Notes: generated by a model not told the origin, from the sequence alone. A stretch of DNA of 64,000 nt from Pseudomonadota bacterium (GCA_023423275.1 JAFAFW010000046.1:1-64000); one strand, 5' to 3'. Positions 44,403 through 52,125 are shown, counted from the stretch's first letter. Made by a program: numbers and translations.

Positions 44403-44729
44403 TCACGTAACCGCCTTGGTTCGGCTTGGCGCCGATTGGGAAATGAATTGCGCTTTTGTTGGAAGGCGGCGGACTGAAGAACCCAAATGCTTCTGAGCTT
44501 GGTGCAGATCGTAAGCTGCCTGCAAATTCAACCAGAACTCCGGTCTTGTACCAAACCAATGTGCGAGGCGTAGGGCCGTATCCCCGGTAATCGCGCGTTT
44601 GCAGTTGATGATCTGGCTGATGCGGTTCGGAGGGACGTCGATCTGGCGAGCCAACTCGGTCGGCGAAACGCTGAGCGCCGTGAGTTCATCGGCAAGAACT
44701 TTGCCGGGATGTAAGGCTGGACGTGGCAT
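44403..44729 (-). CDS. HigA-family XRE antitoxin/regulator without a HigB toxin
   Basis: A 108-aa protein starting MPRPALHPGKVLADELTALS. It has the HigA pattern: P-x-HPGE/K, a helix-turn-helix (PTELARQIDVPPNRISQIINCKRAIT) and GDTALRLAHWFGTRPEFWLNLQAAYDL. HigA proteins repress their own promoter and neutralise the HigB ribonuclease. No HigB is encoded upstream or downstream; the defence helicase starts 14 nt after it. I therefore infer a role as transcriptional regulator of the defence operon, although a relic antitoxin is possible. Confidence 0.88.
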   Translation of the reverse strand: MPRPALHPGKVLADELTALSVSPTELARQIDVPPNRISQIINCKRAITGDTALRLAHWFGTRPEFWLNLQAAYDLHQAQKHLGSSVRRLPTKAQFISQSAPSRTKAVT

Positions 44730-44875
44730 AGGGCAGCGCTCCCTGAAGCTGCACCCCGACCATGCCCAGTCATGACGCGTGACGTCAACCGTCTGCGGAG
44801 TATTTGGTGTGGGTGAAATCGGGGCCATTGCTGCTGCTCACGATACAGGAGAGCGGCGGGGCATCCGGCCTTACA

Positions 44876-45376
44876 TTAAGCCGGCTTGGCGGTTGGCTTC
44901 TTGTTGTTGCTGTTGGCCGGAATGATATCCATCGCCTTGGCACGGCGCTCCATGATCTGCACAGGCGTGGCGGAAGACAGAACCGTCCCTGCCCTCGTCT
45001 CGACCTTGGAGCGAAAGGTCTGCTTCAGGGTGTAGTCGTCGCCCTTGAGACGGTCGGCATCCTCTTTCGTGAAGGCCTCGGCACCGGTGATGTTGGTGGC
45101 CGGGACGTAGCGGTCGGAGCCGAGATTTACGAGCGCAACGCCCTGCTCTTTGATTGCGTCCAGGGATTCCTGCGCCAGCTTCGAGGATTTGTCGCCGAAC
45201 TCGATGCGGATGTTGACGCGAGCAGCGTCGATGTCGATGCCCCTCTTTTCCTTCAGCGACTCCTGCGTGCGGGCCTTGTCCTCGTTGCTCATCGGGCGGA
45301 TGAGGCGGATGGTGTCGAGCGGCACCAGCTTGGTTACGCCTTCGTGGGTTGTGTATTTCAGGGAATGGGCAGACAT
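44876..45376 (-). CDS. hypothetical protein of the plasmid region (166 aa)
   Basis: A 166-aa protein starting MSAHSLKYTTHEGVTKLVPL after a purine-rich AGAAGGATGATC leader. It is hydrophilic, with a folded-looking core (VNIRIEFGDKSSKLAQESLDAI, VNLGSDRYVPATNITGAEAF) and a lysine-rich tail (NSNNKKPTAKPA). There is no membrane segment and no motif I recognise. It lies between the RepA gene and the HigA-like gene and may be an accessory plasmid gene. An in-frame extension upstream to 45943 runs antisense-like through repA and has shadow composition, so I rejected it. Confidence 0.6.
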   Translation of the reverse strand: MSAHSLKYTTHEGVTKLVPLDTIRLIRPMSNEDKARTQESLKEKRGIDIDAARVNIRIEFGDKSSKLAQESLDAIKEQGVALVNLGSDRYVPATNITGAEAFTKEDADRLKGDDYTLKQTFRSKVETRAGTVLSSATPVQIMERRAKAMDIIPANSNNKKPTAKPA

Positions 45377-45597
45377 GATCATCCTTCTGGTAGTTGGGGT
45401 TGAACCGCGAAGGATGATGCCAAGCTGACGGCTTAAGTCACGATGCACCGCAGCAAACAATTCTATGGAAATAGGACGAGTATCTGCGCGCGCCTCGCGC
45501 TTCAGCTGCACGAGGCTGTTTGTCAACTGCCGGGGCATTGAGGCCAAGGATCTGCCAGCCCGCAAATTCTGACGTGATACATTTTTCCGATTTCTGA

Positions 45598-46290
45598 TCA
45601 CCAACCATCGTCCGGAAATGCCCCGACACGCTCTGCGTAGTCGATGATTGGCAAATGCTTGTCCGAGACGAAGACGTCGAGATCGTAGAGGGCGCCGATG
45701 GGAGCCCCGCGCATATCCTCGCCACCCTGACCGGGACGATATTTGGAGCGCAGGGCGTACATGATGTGGGTCTTGATGGTGGCCCACGCCTTGCTCTGCT
45801 GGATGATGGCGAGAAGGTCGGGTGGGAACGTATAATGGAAGTACCCGTCTTCCTGCTCCTCTTCCTTGTTGGTGCCGAGCAGGTGCACGCGAAACACCGC
45901 CATTTTGCCGGTCTGGGAGTCGCGGGCCCGCACCTTGGCCCATGCACCCATCAGCGTATCGAAGGCCTGCTCAAGCCGGTCATTGCTCTGGTGGCTGCCG
46001 CGCAAGGATGCTTTCAGCACCTTGTGGACGGGCGTTTCGAGGATGTTGTTCCACGCATGAGCGAGGAGCTGGTTGTAAAGAATGGTTTCGCCGCGATTGA
46101 GCGGGGTCAGCTCGATAATATCGACGAGTTCCCGGGGCTTGATGATCTGCCCCATATTGGCAGGATCGAGCGGCTCGCCCGTCACCTTGATGTCGGTGGC
46201 AAGCAGGTCTCTGGCAGGCCTTGTCTTCTCTTGGTCTTCGAAGTCGCCGGCGAAGGAGCTTATCGTAACAGGGGTCGTCTTTGATCTCAC
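45598..46290 (-). CDS. repA: plasmid replication initiator protein RepA (probably C-terminally shortened)
   Basis: About 230 aa from the GTG at 46290. The core ELTPLNRGETILYNQLLAHAWN, then DGYFHYTFPPDLLAIIQQSKAWATIKTHIMYALRSKY, matches the first winged-helix domain of alphaproteobacterial plasmid Rep proteins. After ALRSKY the sequence (RPGQGGEDMRGAPIGA) loses similarity where the LYELV segment and the second winged helix would follow, so the C-terminus looks replaced or frame-shifted. The longer reading frame to 46452 is rejected: it translates the iterons as repeated K-G/V-x-R/E peptides. Five iterons lie directly upstream. Start choice is uncertain; an ATG at 46158 is the alternative. Confidence 0.7.
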   Translation of the reverse strand: MRSKTTPVTISSFAGDFEDQEKTRPARDLLATDIKVTGEPLDPANMGQIIKPRELVDIIELTPLNRGETILYNQLLAHAWNNILETPVHKVLKASLRGSHQSNDRLEQAFDTLMGAWAKVRARDSQTGKMAVFRVHLLGTNKEEEQEDGYFHYTFPPDLLAIIQQSKAWATIKTHIMYALRSKYRPGQGGEDMRGAPIGALYDLDVFVSDKHLPIIDYAERVGAFPDDGW

Positions 46291-46365
46291 GATTATCAGA
46301 CTGCGGATCGAAAGGTGAGACGTCAAGACATCAATTTCACCTTTCCCGAAGGGCTGCGACCGGGC

Positions 46366-46628
46366 GCCCAATCTCTCACCTTTGGAATCCGACCAACGGC
46401 GCGGATTGACTGACGCGACTCCATCAATCGCCCGGTTTCTCACCTTTTGCATCTGGTGATGCGATGCCTATGGATGCGGCGGCCGCCCAATGTCTCACCT
46501 TTAGCTGTGTGTGAACCGAAGGAATCTCTTGGCTGGAATCCAGTTCGCCCGATTTCTCACCTTTCGATGGCGGCCCAGGCTGCGGAATCCCTGATGCGGC
46601 TCCGGGAACAGCCCAATTTCTCACCTTT
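46366..46628. repeat. iteron array, five 18-bp direct repeats upstream of repA (plasmid origin)
   Basis: Five direct copies of GCCCRATNTCTCACCTTT start at 46366, 46430, 46485, 46547 and 46611. Distances between starts are 64, 55, 62 and 64 bp, about six helical turns in most cases. The first is GCCCAATCTCTCACCTTT and the last GCCCAATTTCTCACCTTT. A degenerate sixth copy (TCAATTTCACCTTT at 46331) and an inverted half (AAAGGTGAGA at 46311) lie nearer repA and may be the repA operator. This is the layout of an iteron-type plasmid origin. Confidence 0.88.
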
Positions 46629-46653
46629 CAGTCCGCACGCGCCCTGATGGTCA

Positions 46654-47164
46654 TCACGTTACCGATGAAGGTGCCGGTTCCTTGAGAATGTTGACACCGT
46701 CGATCTCGAGCTGCTGGACGAGACCATGGGCACGCAGCACAACGTGCTGGCGCCCGGCTGGATCAATCAGAATGTGCTCCACACCAGGGAGCTCCGGAAA
46801 GAACAGCGTGTCATCATCCGAACGGCGCGCCGGTTCTGCTGAGACTCTCAGGATCGTCTGTCCTGCCGGCGGCATCCAGATGTGTCGGGACTCAAGGGCC
46901 GTCAGAGACGGCTCAACGAAAGGAGCGGAGCGCCCACGCTTCAGCACGAGGCGATGGCTCGTGCATCCGCGTGAGAAGCGCTCCGCTCTCCAATCGAGTG
47001 GCAACTTGATTGCGCTTAAGGTGCTCGCGTGCCTCGTCCTGATAGGCGGGGTCCCGGCGCAGGCCTTCCCAGGCCCAATCACGCGATGTCAGCGCGCGCG
47101 TGTAATCATAGGCTTCCAGAATAGGCGGCCATGGCGGGCCGACGTAATGCCGTACGCGATACAT
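46654..47164 (-). pseudogene. DUF6499/DUF2285 protein, interrupted by a frameshift
   Basis: The N-terminal half (starting MYRVRHYVGPPWPP, with EAYDYTRALTSRDWAWEGLRRDPAYQ) is a DUF6499 regulator-like domain found in integrative elements and plasmids. Its frame ends at ALRSFR-stop. The other half continues in another frame as VEPSLTALESRHIWMPPAG and ends with VVLRAHGLVQQLEIDGVNI, typical of DUF2285. Removing one base from the AAA run at 46919-46921 (TTT on the coding strand) joins them into one protein of about 170 aa. A strong AGGAGG lies 8 nt before the ATG at 47164. Either a real inactivating insertion or a sequencing error. Confidence 0.7.
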
Positions 47165-47247
47165 TGGCATTTCCTCCTCTGAGCACATTGTTGGCGGTTG
47201 TCGATGGCTTCCTTTTTCGTTGGTGATCGAGATGGAAGTTTGAAAGG

Positions 47248-47402
47248 CTACTTCGCGAGCTCCGCGATCCGCGCGAATGCGGTTGTGAAGCAATCAAGGG
47301 CGACGCAGCCGCCCGGCACGCAGGTCGAGAACAGAACGGTTTGGCCAAGCGGCTTGTCGTCGAACGCGAACCGGCCGAGAGTGCCAGACCGAACGGGAGC
47401 AT
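47248..47402 (-). pseudogene. remnant of an IalB-like (invasion-associated locus B) gene
   Basis: The reverse strand begins MLPFGLALSAG in one frame and continues in another as GRFAFDDKPLGQTVLFSTCVPGGCVALDC, then FTTAFARIAELAK. The pattern LPFGLALxxG followed by a D-x-KPxGQxxxFSTCxPxGC block is characteristic of IalB-family periplasmic proteins. Only the C-terminal domain remains and the frame is broken, so it is a scar. It touches the GST remnant at 47402. Confidence 0.5.
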
Positions 47403-47520
47403 GAGTCGAGCAGCGAAATATCGGCAATGCTGTAGTCAGCACCTATCACCCAGTCGCGGCCCGCGAACCGTCCGTCGAGTTCAGATCGAGTCAGCCGGCG
47501 TATTGGCAGGAAAGTCCTTT
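47402..47520 (-). pseudogene. remnant of a glutathione S-transferase-like gene
   Basis: About 38 codons translate to FLPIRRLTRSELDGRFAGRD, then WVIGADYSIADISLL. The stretch 'L-x-GRDWxxGxDYSIADIxL' is the hallmark of the GST C-terminal domain (N-capping box and following helix). No start, no rest of the domain and no continuation exist. It directly abuts the IalB-like remnant, so a deletion joined two chromosomal genes here, at the right edge of the island. Confidence 0.5.
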
Positions 47521-47592
47521 CTCGGGATCAAACACATTATGCCCAGGGGACGAATTTCTGTATCCTTTCTCATTTAGCTTTTGAAAAGGATT

Positions 47593-47628
47593 GGCCGGCC
47601 GCAGTCGTGGCTTGGGCTGCGGCCGGCC
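47593..47628 (-). terminator. strong stem-loop downstream of the NADH dehydrogenase gene
   Basis: A perfect 12-bp stem (GGCCGGCCGCAG / CTGCGGCCGGCC) with a 12-nt loop lies 8 nt past the ndh stop codon. On the minus strand it is followed by AATCCTTTTC, a modest T-rich tract. This suits an intrinsic terminator for ndh and marks the start of ordinary chromosome on the right side of the island. Confidence 0.7.
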
Positions 47629-47635
47629 AGGGGGC

Positions 47636-48841
47636 TCAAGCGTCTACCGCAATCCCTGGTCGCGCCGCGGCTAGGGCCGCCGCCCGTTCAGCCTTGGGTG
47701 GGTAGATCAAAACCGAGTTGATCTGCTGCTTGAGCTTCTTTGCCTCAGGGCCATGCACGATGACTTTCCGGTCCCAGCCTTCGCAGAAGGCGGCGCCCCA
47801 GGGGCCGAGATCGAGGCAGGTGACATAACGCTCTTGCGTGTAGGGCATTGTCGGCTGATCGAGCAGGTCGGCGGCGGCATTATGGCCAGCGAACCGGCCC
47901 AGCGGCATGGCATGCTGGCAAGACATGAGCGTTTGGTTGCCGAGATCGTCGGTTGCTGCACATGCGGCGTCGCCCGTGGCGAAGATCGCCGGATTTCCGG
48001 GAACACGAAGGTCCCGCTCAACCATCAGCCGGCCAAGCGCATCGCGCGGTGCGTCGATCTGCTCGGTGAGCGGTGTTGCGCGCAGGCCACCTGTCCAAAT
48101 GACCGTCGCACTCGGGATACGGGTGCCGTCGTCGAGCGTGACGCAGGTCGCGTCCACCGAAGTCACCGCCTTACCCAAGACCAGCTCGACGCCAAGCGAT
48201 CTCAAGGCCTCTTCGATAACCAGCCGGGGGCCGGGGCCGAGATCCGGGCCGATCACATTGGCGCGCTCGACGACAACGACGCGGACCTTGTCGCTGTCGC
48301 CAAGCACGGATCGCATCCGGTGCGGCAACTCGGCCGCGGTCTCGATTCCTGTAAAGCCGCCGCCCGCGATAACAACGGTGTCACGCTCTGGCGAGCTGGG
48401 CCGTGACGCGAGCTGACTAACGTGTTGCCACAGCTCATCGGCTTCGTCGCGCTGATCGACGCTGAAAGCGTGTTCAGAAAGACCGGGGATCGGTGGATGA
48501 ACGACACGACTTCCCGCAGCGAGGATGAGGCGATCATAGCGCAGCGTTAGGATCTTGCTGTCTGTCTGTTCGACAGAAATTGTGGGTTCTGTGCTGCTGA
48601 TCGTGCGGACGAAACCCTCGACGAACCGCACCCCGCTCACCTCGAAGAGTTCTTCGAGCGGCGCACCCATATGGAGAGGATCATCTTCATATAGACGGGG
48701 GCGTACATTCAGGATGGCCTCAGGCGCGACGACGATGATCTCGAGATCGGATTCCGCAGTCACGGAATCGCGAAGGCGAGCCGCGGCCAGCGCGGAATAC
48801 ATTCCGGCAAAGCCTGCGCCGATGATGACGATCTTCTTCAT
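47636..48841 (-). CDS. ndh: type II NADH dehydrogenase-like FAD/NAD(P)-dependent oxidoreductase
   Basis: A 401-aa flavoprotein. FAD-binding GxGxxG is at the N-terminus (IVIIGAGFAGMYSALAAAR), the NAD-binding motif in VVIAGGGFTGIETAAEL, and the second FAD segment in AIFATGDAACAATDD. NDH-2 enzymes pass electrons from NADH to quinone at the membrane surface without proton pumping. The protein lacks an obvious C-terminal membrane helix, and the ending is shorter than in many NDH-2 proteins, so a sulfide:quinone-like or other quinone-linked oxidoreductase is possible. The Rrf2 gene upstream in the same orientation probably controls it. Confidence 0.78.
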   Translation of the reverse strand: MKKIVIIGAGFAGMYSALAAARLRDSVTAESDLEIIVVAPEAILNVRPRLYEDDPLHMGAPLEELFEVSGVRFVEGFVRTISSTEPTISVEQTDSKILTLRYDRLILAAGSRVVHPPIPGLSEHAFSVDQRDEADELWQHVSQLASRPSSPERDTVVIAGGGFTGIETAAELPHRMRSVLGDSDKVRVVVVERANVIGPDLGPGPRLVIEEALRSLGVELVLGKAVTSVDATCVTLDDGTRIPSATVIWTGGLRATPLTEQIDAPRDALGRLMVERDLRVPGNPAIFATGDAACAATDDLGNQTLMSCQHAMPLGRFAGHNAAADLLDQPTMPYTQERYVTCLDLGPWGAAFCEGWDRKVIVHGPEAKKLKQQINSVLIYPPKAERAAALAAARPGIAVDA

Positions 48842-48923
48842 ATCTTCTCCTTTCGCATGATGTAGACACAGCTCTCCCGTGGCGGCCCGTGGGTCCGCTT
48901 CGGCTTTGTCGCTCTGTCGTCCG

Positions 48924-49556
48924 TTATTCCTGGCGCGACTTCTGACGCGCCTGCTTCACCGCCGCGACGCGCGCAGCACGACGTGAATTGCTACGATCCT
49001 CGATCCATGAAGCTGCCAACGGGTCGAATTCTGGTGGTCGCGCCACACCGCGCGCGAGCTTGGCGAGACTGGTTCGAGCCAACTCGGCACGCATTCGATT
49101 CTCCGCGCGCAGCATGAGGCTGTGGATCCCGCACAGGCCTGCACTGGACCAGTCGGGAGGCGTACCGCCGAAAAGGACGCATCCCCTGCGGATTTCCTTG
49201 CAGTCGAACAGCCGTCGGCCGCCCTCGATTGCGTCGACCACGTCCAAGACTGAGATCTCGTCCGGAGACCGCGCCAAGGCGTAGCCGCCCATGATTCCAT
49301 CCATGGAACTGACGATGCCGGCTTTCTCCAGGCGCGGCATGATCTTAGCCATCGTTGCCATAGGCACGCCTTGAAGCTCCGCAAGGTTGCGGCTGCTGGC
49401 GCGTTCGACGCCCTCGCCTACCAACCACAGGATACAGTGGAGCCCATATTCGATCGATGCGCCATACAGGCTGGTGCCCGCGCGTCCCTGCTCCACCGAA
49501 CTACTGTCCGACGGCGGGGCTCGGGCGGCTGAGGAAGGGGCAAATTCGTTTGTCAT
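48924..49556 (-). CDS. Rrf2-family transcriptional regulator, copy 1
   Basis: A 210-aa protein. The winged helix covers SIEYGLHCILWLVGEGVERASSRNLAELQGVPMATMAKIMPRLEK in pieces, with the GGYALARSPDEISVLDVVDAIEG wing. Three cysteines follow: DCKEIRRGCVLF and GLCGIH, as in Fe-S binding Rrf2 proteins. A paralogue with the same cysteine pattern is at 51489. An N-terminal extension of about 30 Ser/Ala-rich residues is unusual. The gene lies 82 nt upstream of ndh in the same direction, with an inverted repeat just before its start, so it may control itself and ndh in response to redox or iron state. Start ATG at 49556. Confidence 0.85.
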   Translation of the reverse strand: MTNEFAPSSAARAPPSDSSSVEQGRAGTSLYGASIEYGLHCILWLVGEGVERASSRNLAELQGVPMATMAKIMPRLEKAGIVSSMDGIMGGYALARSPDEISVLDVVDAIEGGRRLFDCKEIRRGCVLFGGTPPDWSSAGLCGIHSLMLRAENRMRAELARTSLAKLARGVARPPEFDPLAASWIEDRSNSRRAARVAAVKQARQKSRQE

Positions 49557-49866
49557 AACTCGACCTCTACTGGTCCGAGTTAGAAATCGATAGGACCAGA
49601 AACGTTCGGAATGGCTAGGCCAAAGGAAAGCCGACGCCGGCAGCGGAGGCGATTCCGCAAGATCATCGCGTCCCTTGAGCTTGAAAGGCGCCGGAGAGAA
49701 AACCAAGCGCGGCGGCTAGGTGAAAGGCTGCGAATAGGACCGGACGTCTCATATTGGGGATCTCCATCCCTCGGTGCGGGACACAATTGTGCCGATAAGA
49801 GGAGGATATTCCCGTGCCACACCATGGACGGAGGCCCAAAAAGTCATTTTCGGCCTATACTAAATC
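49557..49866. other. 310-nt stretch between Rrf2 copy 1 and the MocR gene
   Basis: No recognised gene. It contains the inverted repeat at 49570-49599 and, on the minus strand at 49663-49752, a 29-codon ORF for a hydrophobic, signal-peptide-like peptide (starting MRRPVLFAAFHLAAALG) with a GGAG about 9 nt upstream. This may be a small membrane peptide or chance. Confidence 0.3.
49570..49599. promoter_or_regulatory. inverted repeat upstream of Rrf2 copy 1
   Basis: CTGGTCC and GGACCAG form a perfect 7-bp inverted repeat separated by 16 bp, starting 14 nt upstream of the rrf2 start. A second imperfect one (TAACTCGACC ... GGTCCGAGTTA) overlaps it toward the gene. The position suggests an operator for autoregulation. 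Confidence 0.45.
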
Positions 49867-51366
49867 TCAGCGGGAACCTGCTCGCCGGTTGGCACCAATA
49901 AGACAGGTATCGGGCGACGGCTTTGTCGCACCGGCATTGCCTTCCGGCAGATCGCCGACCATCTCGAGCAATCGGCTGCAATCCTGATTGATTTTCCGCT
50001 CGAGCACGTTGGCAACCGCGAGAAGCAGGCCCGAGCGGGACCGCGTTGCGGCAGCAAACCACGGGGACAATGGTGCGGGTCCGAGACCGGCGGCCCGAGC
50101 TTCCACCACCAATCTTTGGTCATCGAAGCCATTGGGTAGAGGCAGAAGTACGGACAATCCTGCTGGCACCGCAGTATCGATGCCGTGCTTCGCGAGCGTC
50201 TCAAGAAGGCATCGTCTTCGGTGCGCGTAGAGCCGACGCATTCGGCGCAGATGCCGCAGGTAGTGGCCCTCGCGCAGAAATTCCGCGAGCGCCACCTGAA
50301 GAGCGACGTTCGGTGGCGCGCCGAGCCAGGTTGCGACATCGATTAAACGACGCGCGAGAGGCAGCGGCGCGACGAGAAATCCGATGCCCACCATTGGGCT
50401 GATGGTTTTGCTGAACGTACCAATGTGAATGACCCGATCGGCGCCAGAACCAGAAGCCAGCGCGTTCGGAGCCCGGCCCGATAGATGAAGTTCGGCCAGA
50501 TAGTCATCCTCGATGATCCAGGCTTTGGATTCAGTCGCCCATTGAAGGAGCTCGGACCGGCGATGCTCTGCCAACGTCGCTCCGCTCGGAGCCTGCTGTC
50601 CAGGCGTGACGACGGTCAGCGCCGCTCGCGGCGCTAATCTCAAACCGTGTCCAACATCCAGTCCGTCATTGTCCACCGGGACTGCGATGGGATGTATGCC
50701 CGAAAGCTCCAGCGCAAGTCGCGTAACGGGATAGCCGGGGTCTTCCACCCAGGCCTGCCGACCCATCGCACCTATCGCGCGGAGCGTGATCGCCAATCCT
50801 CCTCGAAATCCCGTCGTTACGATGATTTGCTCCGGTGAGCATTCGATCCCTCGTGCAATGGCGACATGCGAGGCGAGTGCTGATCTGAGCTCGGCCAGCC
50901 CGCGTGAATCGGAATAGCCGGTACGTAGCGACGTAGCTTGCACAGCTCGTCGATGCAGCCGAGCCCAAAGCGTGGCTGGGAAAGCGTCGTGAGCCGGCAC
51001 TCCCATTTGGAAGACGAGGGTCTGTTCGGAACGGTGATGGAAATCCCCCTCCGGAAGCAAGCTTGCCGCCTCCGATGTGGTGGGTACAATTTGCGCCGGC
51101 AACGGATCGACGACGCGCGTTCCTGCTGAACCTGCGGTGATGAGAAAACCTCGATCGATCAGCTTCTCGTAGGCCGCTCTCACAGTTCCGCGTGCGACGC
51201 CGAGTTGAGCAGCGAGATCGCGCCAGGAAGGTAGCCGCCCCCCAGCCGGGAGTGAGCCTTCAGCGATTGCAACTTCGATGTGGCGCGCAATCTGATCGAC
51301 GAGCGTCACTGGGCCGACACTATCAAGCGTCAACTCGTCGATCTTCCAGGACGTTAGATGCTCCAT
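49867..51366 (-). CDS. MocR/PdxR-type transcriptional regulator (GntR HTH + aminotransferase-like domain)
   Basis: A 499-aa protein. Residues ~15-85 are a GntR winged helix (GRLPSWRDLAAQLGVARGTVRAAYEKLIDRGFL). The remainder is a class I aminotransferase-like domain with GYSDSRGLAELRSALASHVA, VTPGQQAPSGATLAEHRR, and the PLP-binding Lys in HIGTFSKTISPMVGIGF. MocR proteins sense PLP or an amine ligand and control nearby genes. It is flanked by the two Rrf2 genes in the same orientation, and no obvious transport or pyridoxine target gene is adjacent, so its target is unclear. Confidence 0.9.
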   Translation of the reverse strand: MEHLTSWKIDELTLDSVGPVTLVDQIARHIEVAIAEGSLPAGGRLPSWRDLAAQLGVARGTVRAAYEKLIDRGFLITAGSAGTRVVDPLPAQIVPTTSEAASLLPEGDFHHRSEQTLVFQMGVPAHDAFPATLWARLHRRAVQATSLRTGYSDSRGLAELRSALASHVAIARGIECSPEQIIVTTGFRGGLAITLRAIGAMGRQAWVEDPGYPVTRLALELSGIHPIAVPVDNDGLDVGHGLRLAPRAALTVVTPGQQAPSGATLAEHRRSELLQWATESKAWIIEDDYLAELHLSGRAPNALASGSGADRVIHIGTFSKTISPMVGIGFLVAPLPLARRLIDVATWLGAPPNVALQVALAEFLREGHYLRHLRRMRRLYAHRRRCLLETLAKHGIDTAVPAGLSVLLPLPNGFDDQRLVVEARAAGLGPAPLSPWFAAATRSRSGLLLAVANVLERKINQDCSRLLEMVGDLPEGNAGATKPSPDTCLIGANRRAGSR

Positions 51367-51488
51367 GAGCTTACCTGCGCGTCGGAAGACGGAAGTCAGG
51401 GTGCCAGCCCAAATCGATCAGCGCCTTCTCGATCGACATGCTCTCCTCAGCTAAAAGCTGACCTCTCAATGACTGTTGTCAGGGGCCA

Positions 51489-52058
51489 CTATTCGGTTTC
51501 CACGTCGCCGCGAGAGACGTAGCGAGACCGCATTCCTGTGATGCGCGCGTTCTCGCGCGCCGTCTGCCGGTCGGCGAACCAATCCCGCACCTGACCGGAG
51601 AAACCTTGAGGCATGCCCTTCTTGAGGACGCCAGCCGCAAGGGAGGCGAGGCTGGTCTTCGCCAACTCCTCGCGCAGAATTTTCTCGGCTCGCAGCATCA
51701 CTGCGTGAATACCGCAGACGCCCTGGGTCGACCACTTGGGCGGCGTGCCTTCGAAGAGAGCGCAGCGTCCTCTGATTTCCTGGCAATCGAACAGCGGCTT
51801 CCGCCCCTCCACCGCATCCACGACGTCGAGGACAGTGATTTTTTCGGCAGGCCGAGCGAGGCGGTAGCCGCCGCGTATCCCGCCGGTGGCCTCAACGATC
51901 CCGGCCTTCTCCAGCTTCGGGAAGATCTTCTTCAGGAAGGTCGGCGAGATCCCCTGGATCTCCGCAAGATCACGACTGCTCGGCGGTTGCTCGAGCGGGG
52001 CAGCGATCCAGAGGAGACAGTGCAAGGCGTACTCGACGCCGGTTCCGATATAGGGCAT
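51489..52058 (-). CDS. Rrf2-family transcriptional regulator, copy 2
   Basis: A 189-aa protein starting MPYIGTGVEYALHCLLWIAA. Winged helix: RDLAEIQGISPTFLKKIFPKLEKAGIVE followed by GGIRGGYRLARPAEKITVLDVVDAVEG. Cysteines lie in DCQEIRGRCALFEG and GVCGIH, same spacing as copy 1 at 48924, so an Fe-S or redox-sensing Rrf2 is likely. The ATG at 52058 is chosen since the upstream 33 residues have no similarity and would cover the palindromic operator. Its target may be itself and genes nearby. Confidence 0.87.
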   Translation of the reverse strand: MPYIGTGVEYALHCLLWIAAPLEQPPSSRDLAEIQGISPTFLKKIFPKLEKAGIVEATGGIRGGYRLARPAEKITVLDVVDAVEGRKPLFDCQEIRGRCALFEGTPPKWSTQGVCGIHAVMLRAEKILREELAKTSLASLAAGVLKKGMPQGFSGQVRDWFADRQTARENARITGMRSRYVSRGDVETE

Positions 52059-52065
52059 AACAGTT

Positions 52066-52076
52066 ACTATAATAGT
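52066..52076. promoter_or_regulatory. ACTAT-A-ATAGT palindrome upstream of Rrf2 copy 2
   Basis: A perfect 5-bp-arm palindrome with one spacer base, inside ATAAC...GTTAT outer arms (52056-52084). It lies 8 nt upstream of the start codon and has the AT-rich look of Rrf2-family operators. Autoregulation is inferred. Confidence 0.5.
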
Positions 52077-52125
52077 CCCCGTTATGCTTCGCAAGCGCAG
52101 GGGAACCCTTATGGCATGTCGACAA

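Larger units (their letters stand above)
24663..47250. mobile_element. decayed plasmid-derived genomic island carrying a defence operon
   Basis: The interval starts with an integrase fragment and ends at scars of chromosomal-type genes. It holds truncated plasmid genes at both ends (ParB, AbiEii, RepA with iterons, DUF6499/DUF2285) and an apparently intact ~17.6-kb defence operon in the middle. Genes on both sides (cbb3 operon; NADH dehydrogenase) are ordinary chromosome genes. I could not find flanking direct repeats or a tRNA target, so the limits are approximate and the insertion mechanism is inferred. Confidence 0.65.

Noticed and set aside
45377..45943. upstream extension of the 166-aa hypothetical protein
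   Set aside because: Runs through repA in another frame with shadow-like composition; the ATG at 45376 has a better leader.
46291..46452. N-terminal extension of RepA
   Set aside because: It translates the iterons; Rep proteins are not encoded through their own iterons.
46366..46628. possible CRISPR array
   Set aside because: Repeats of 18 bp with degenerate positions and no cas genes; directly upstream of repA, so iterons.
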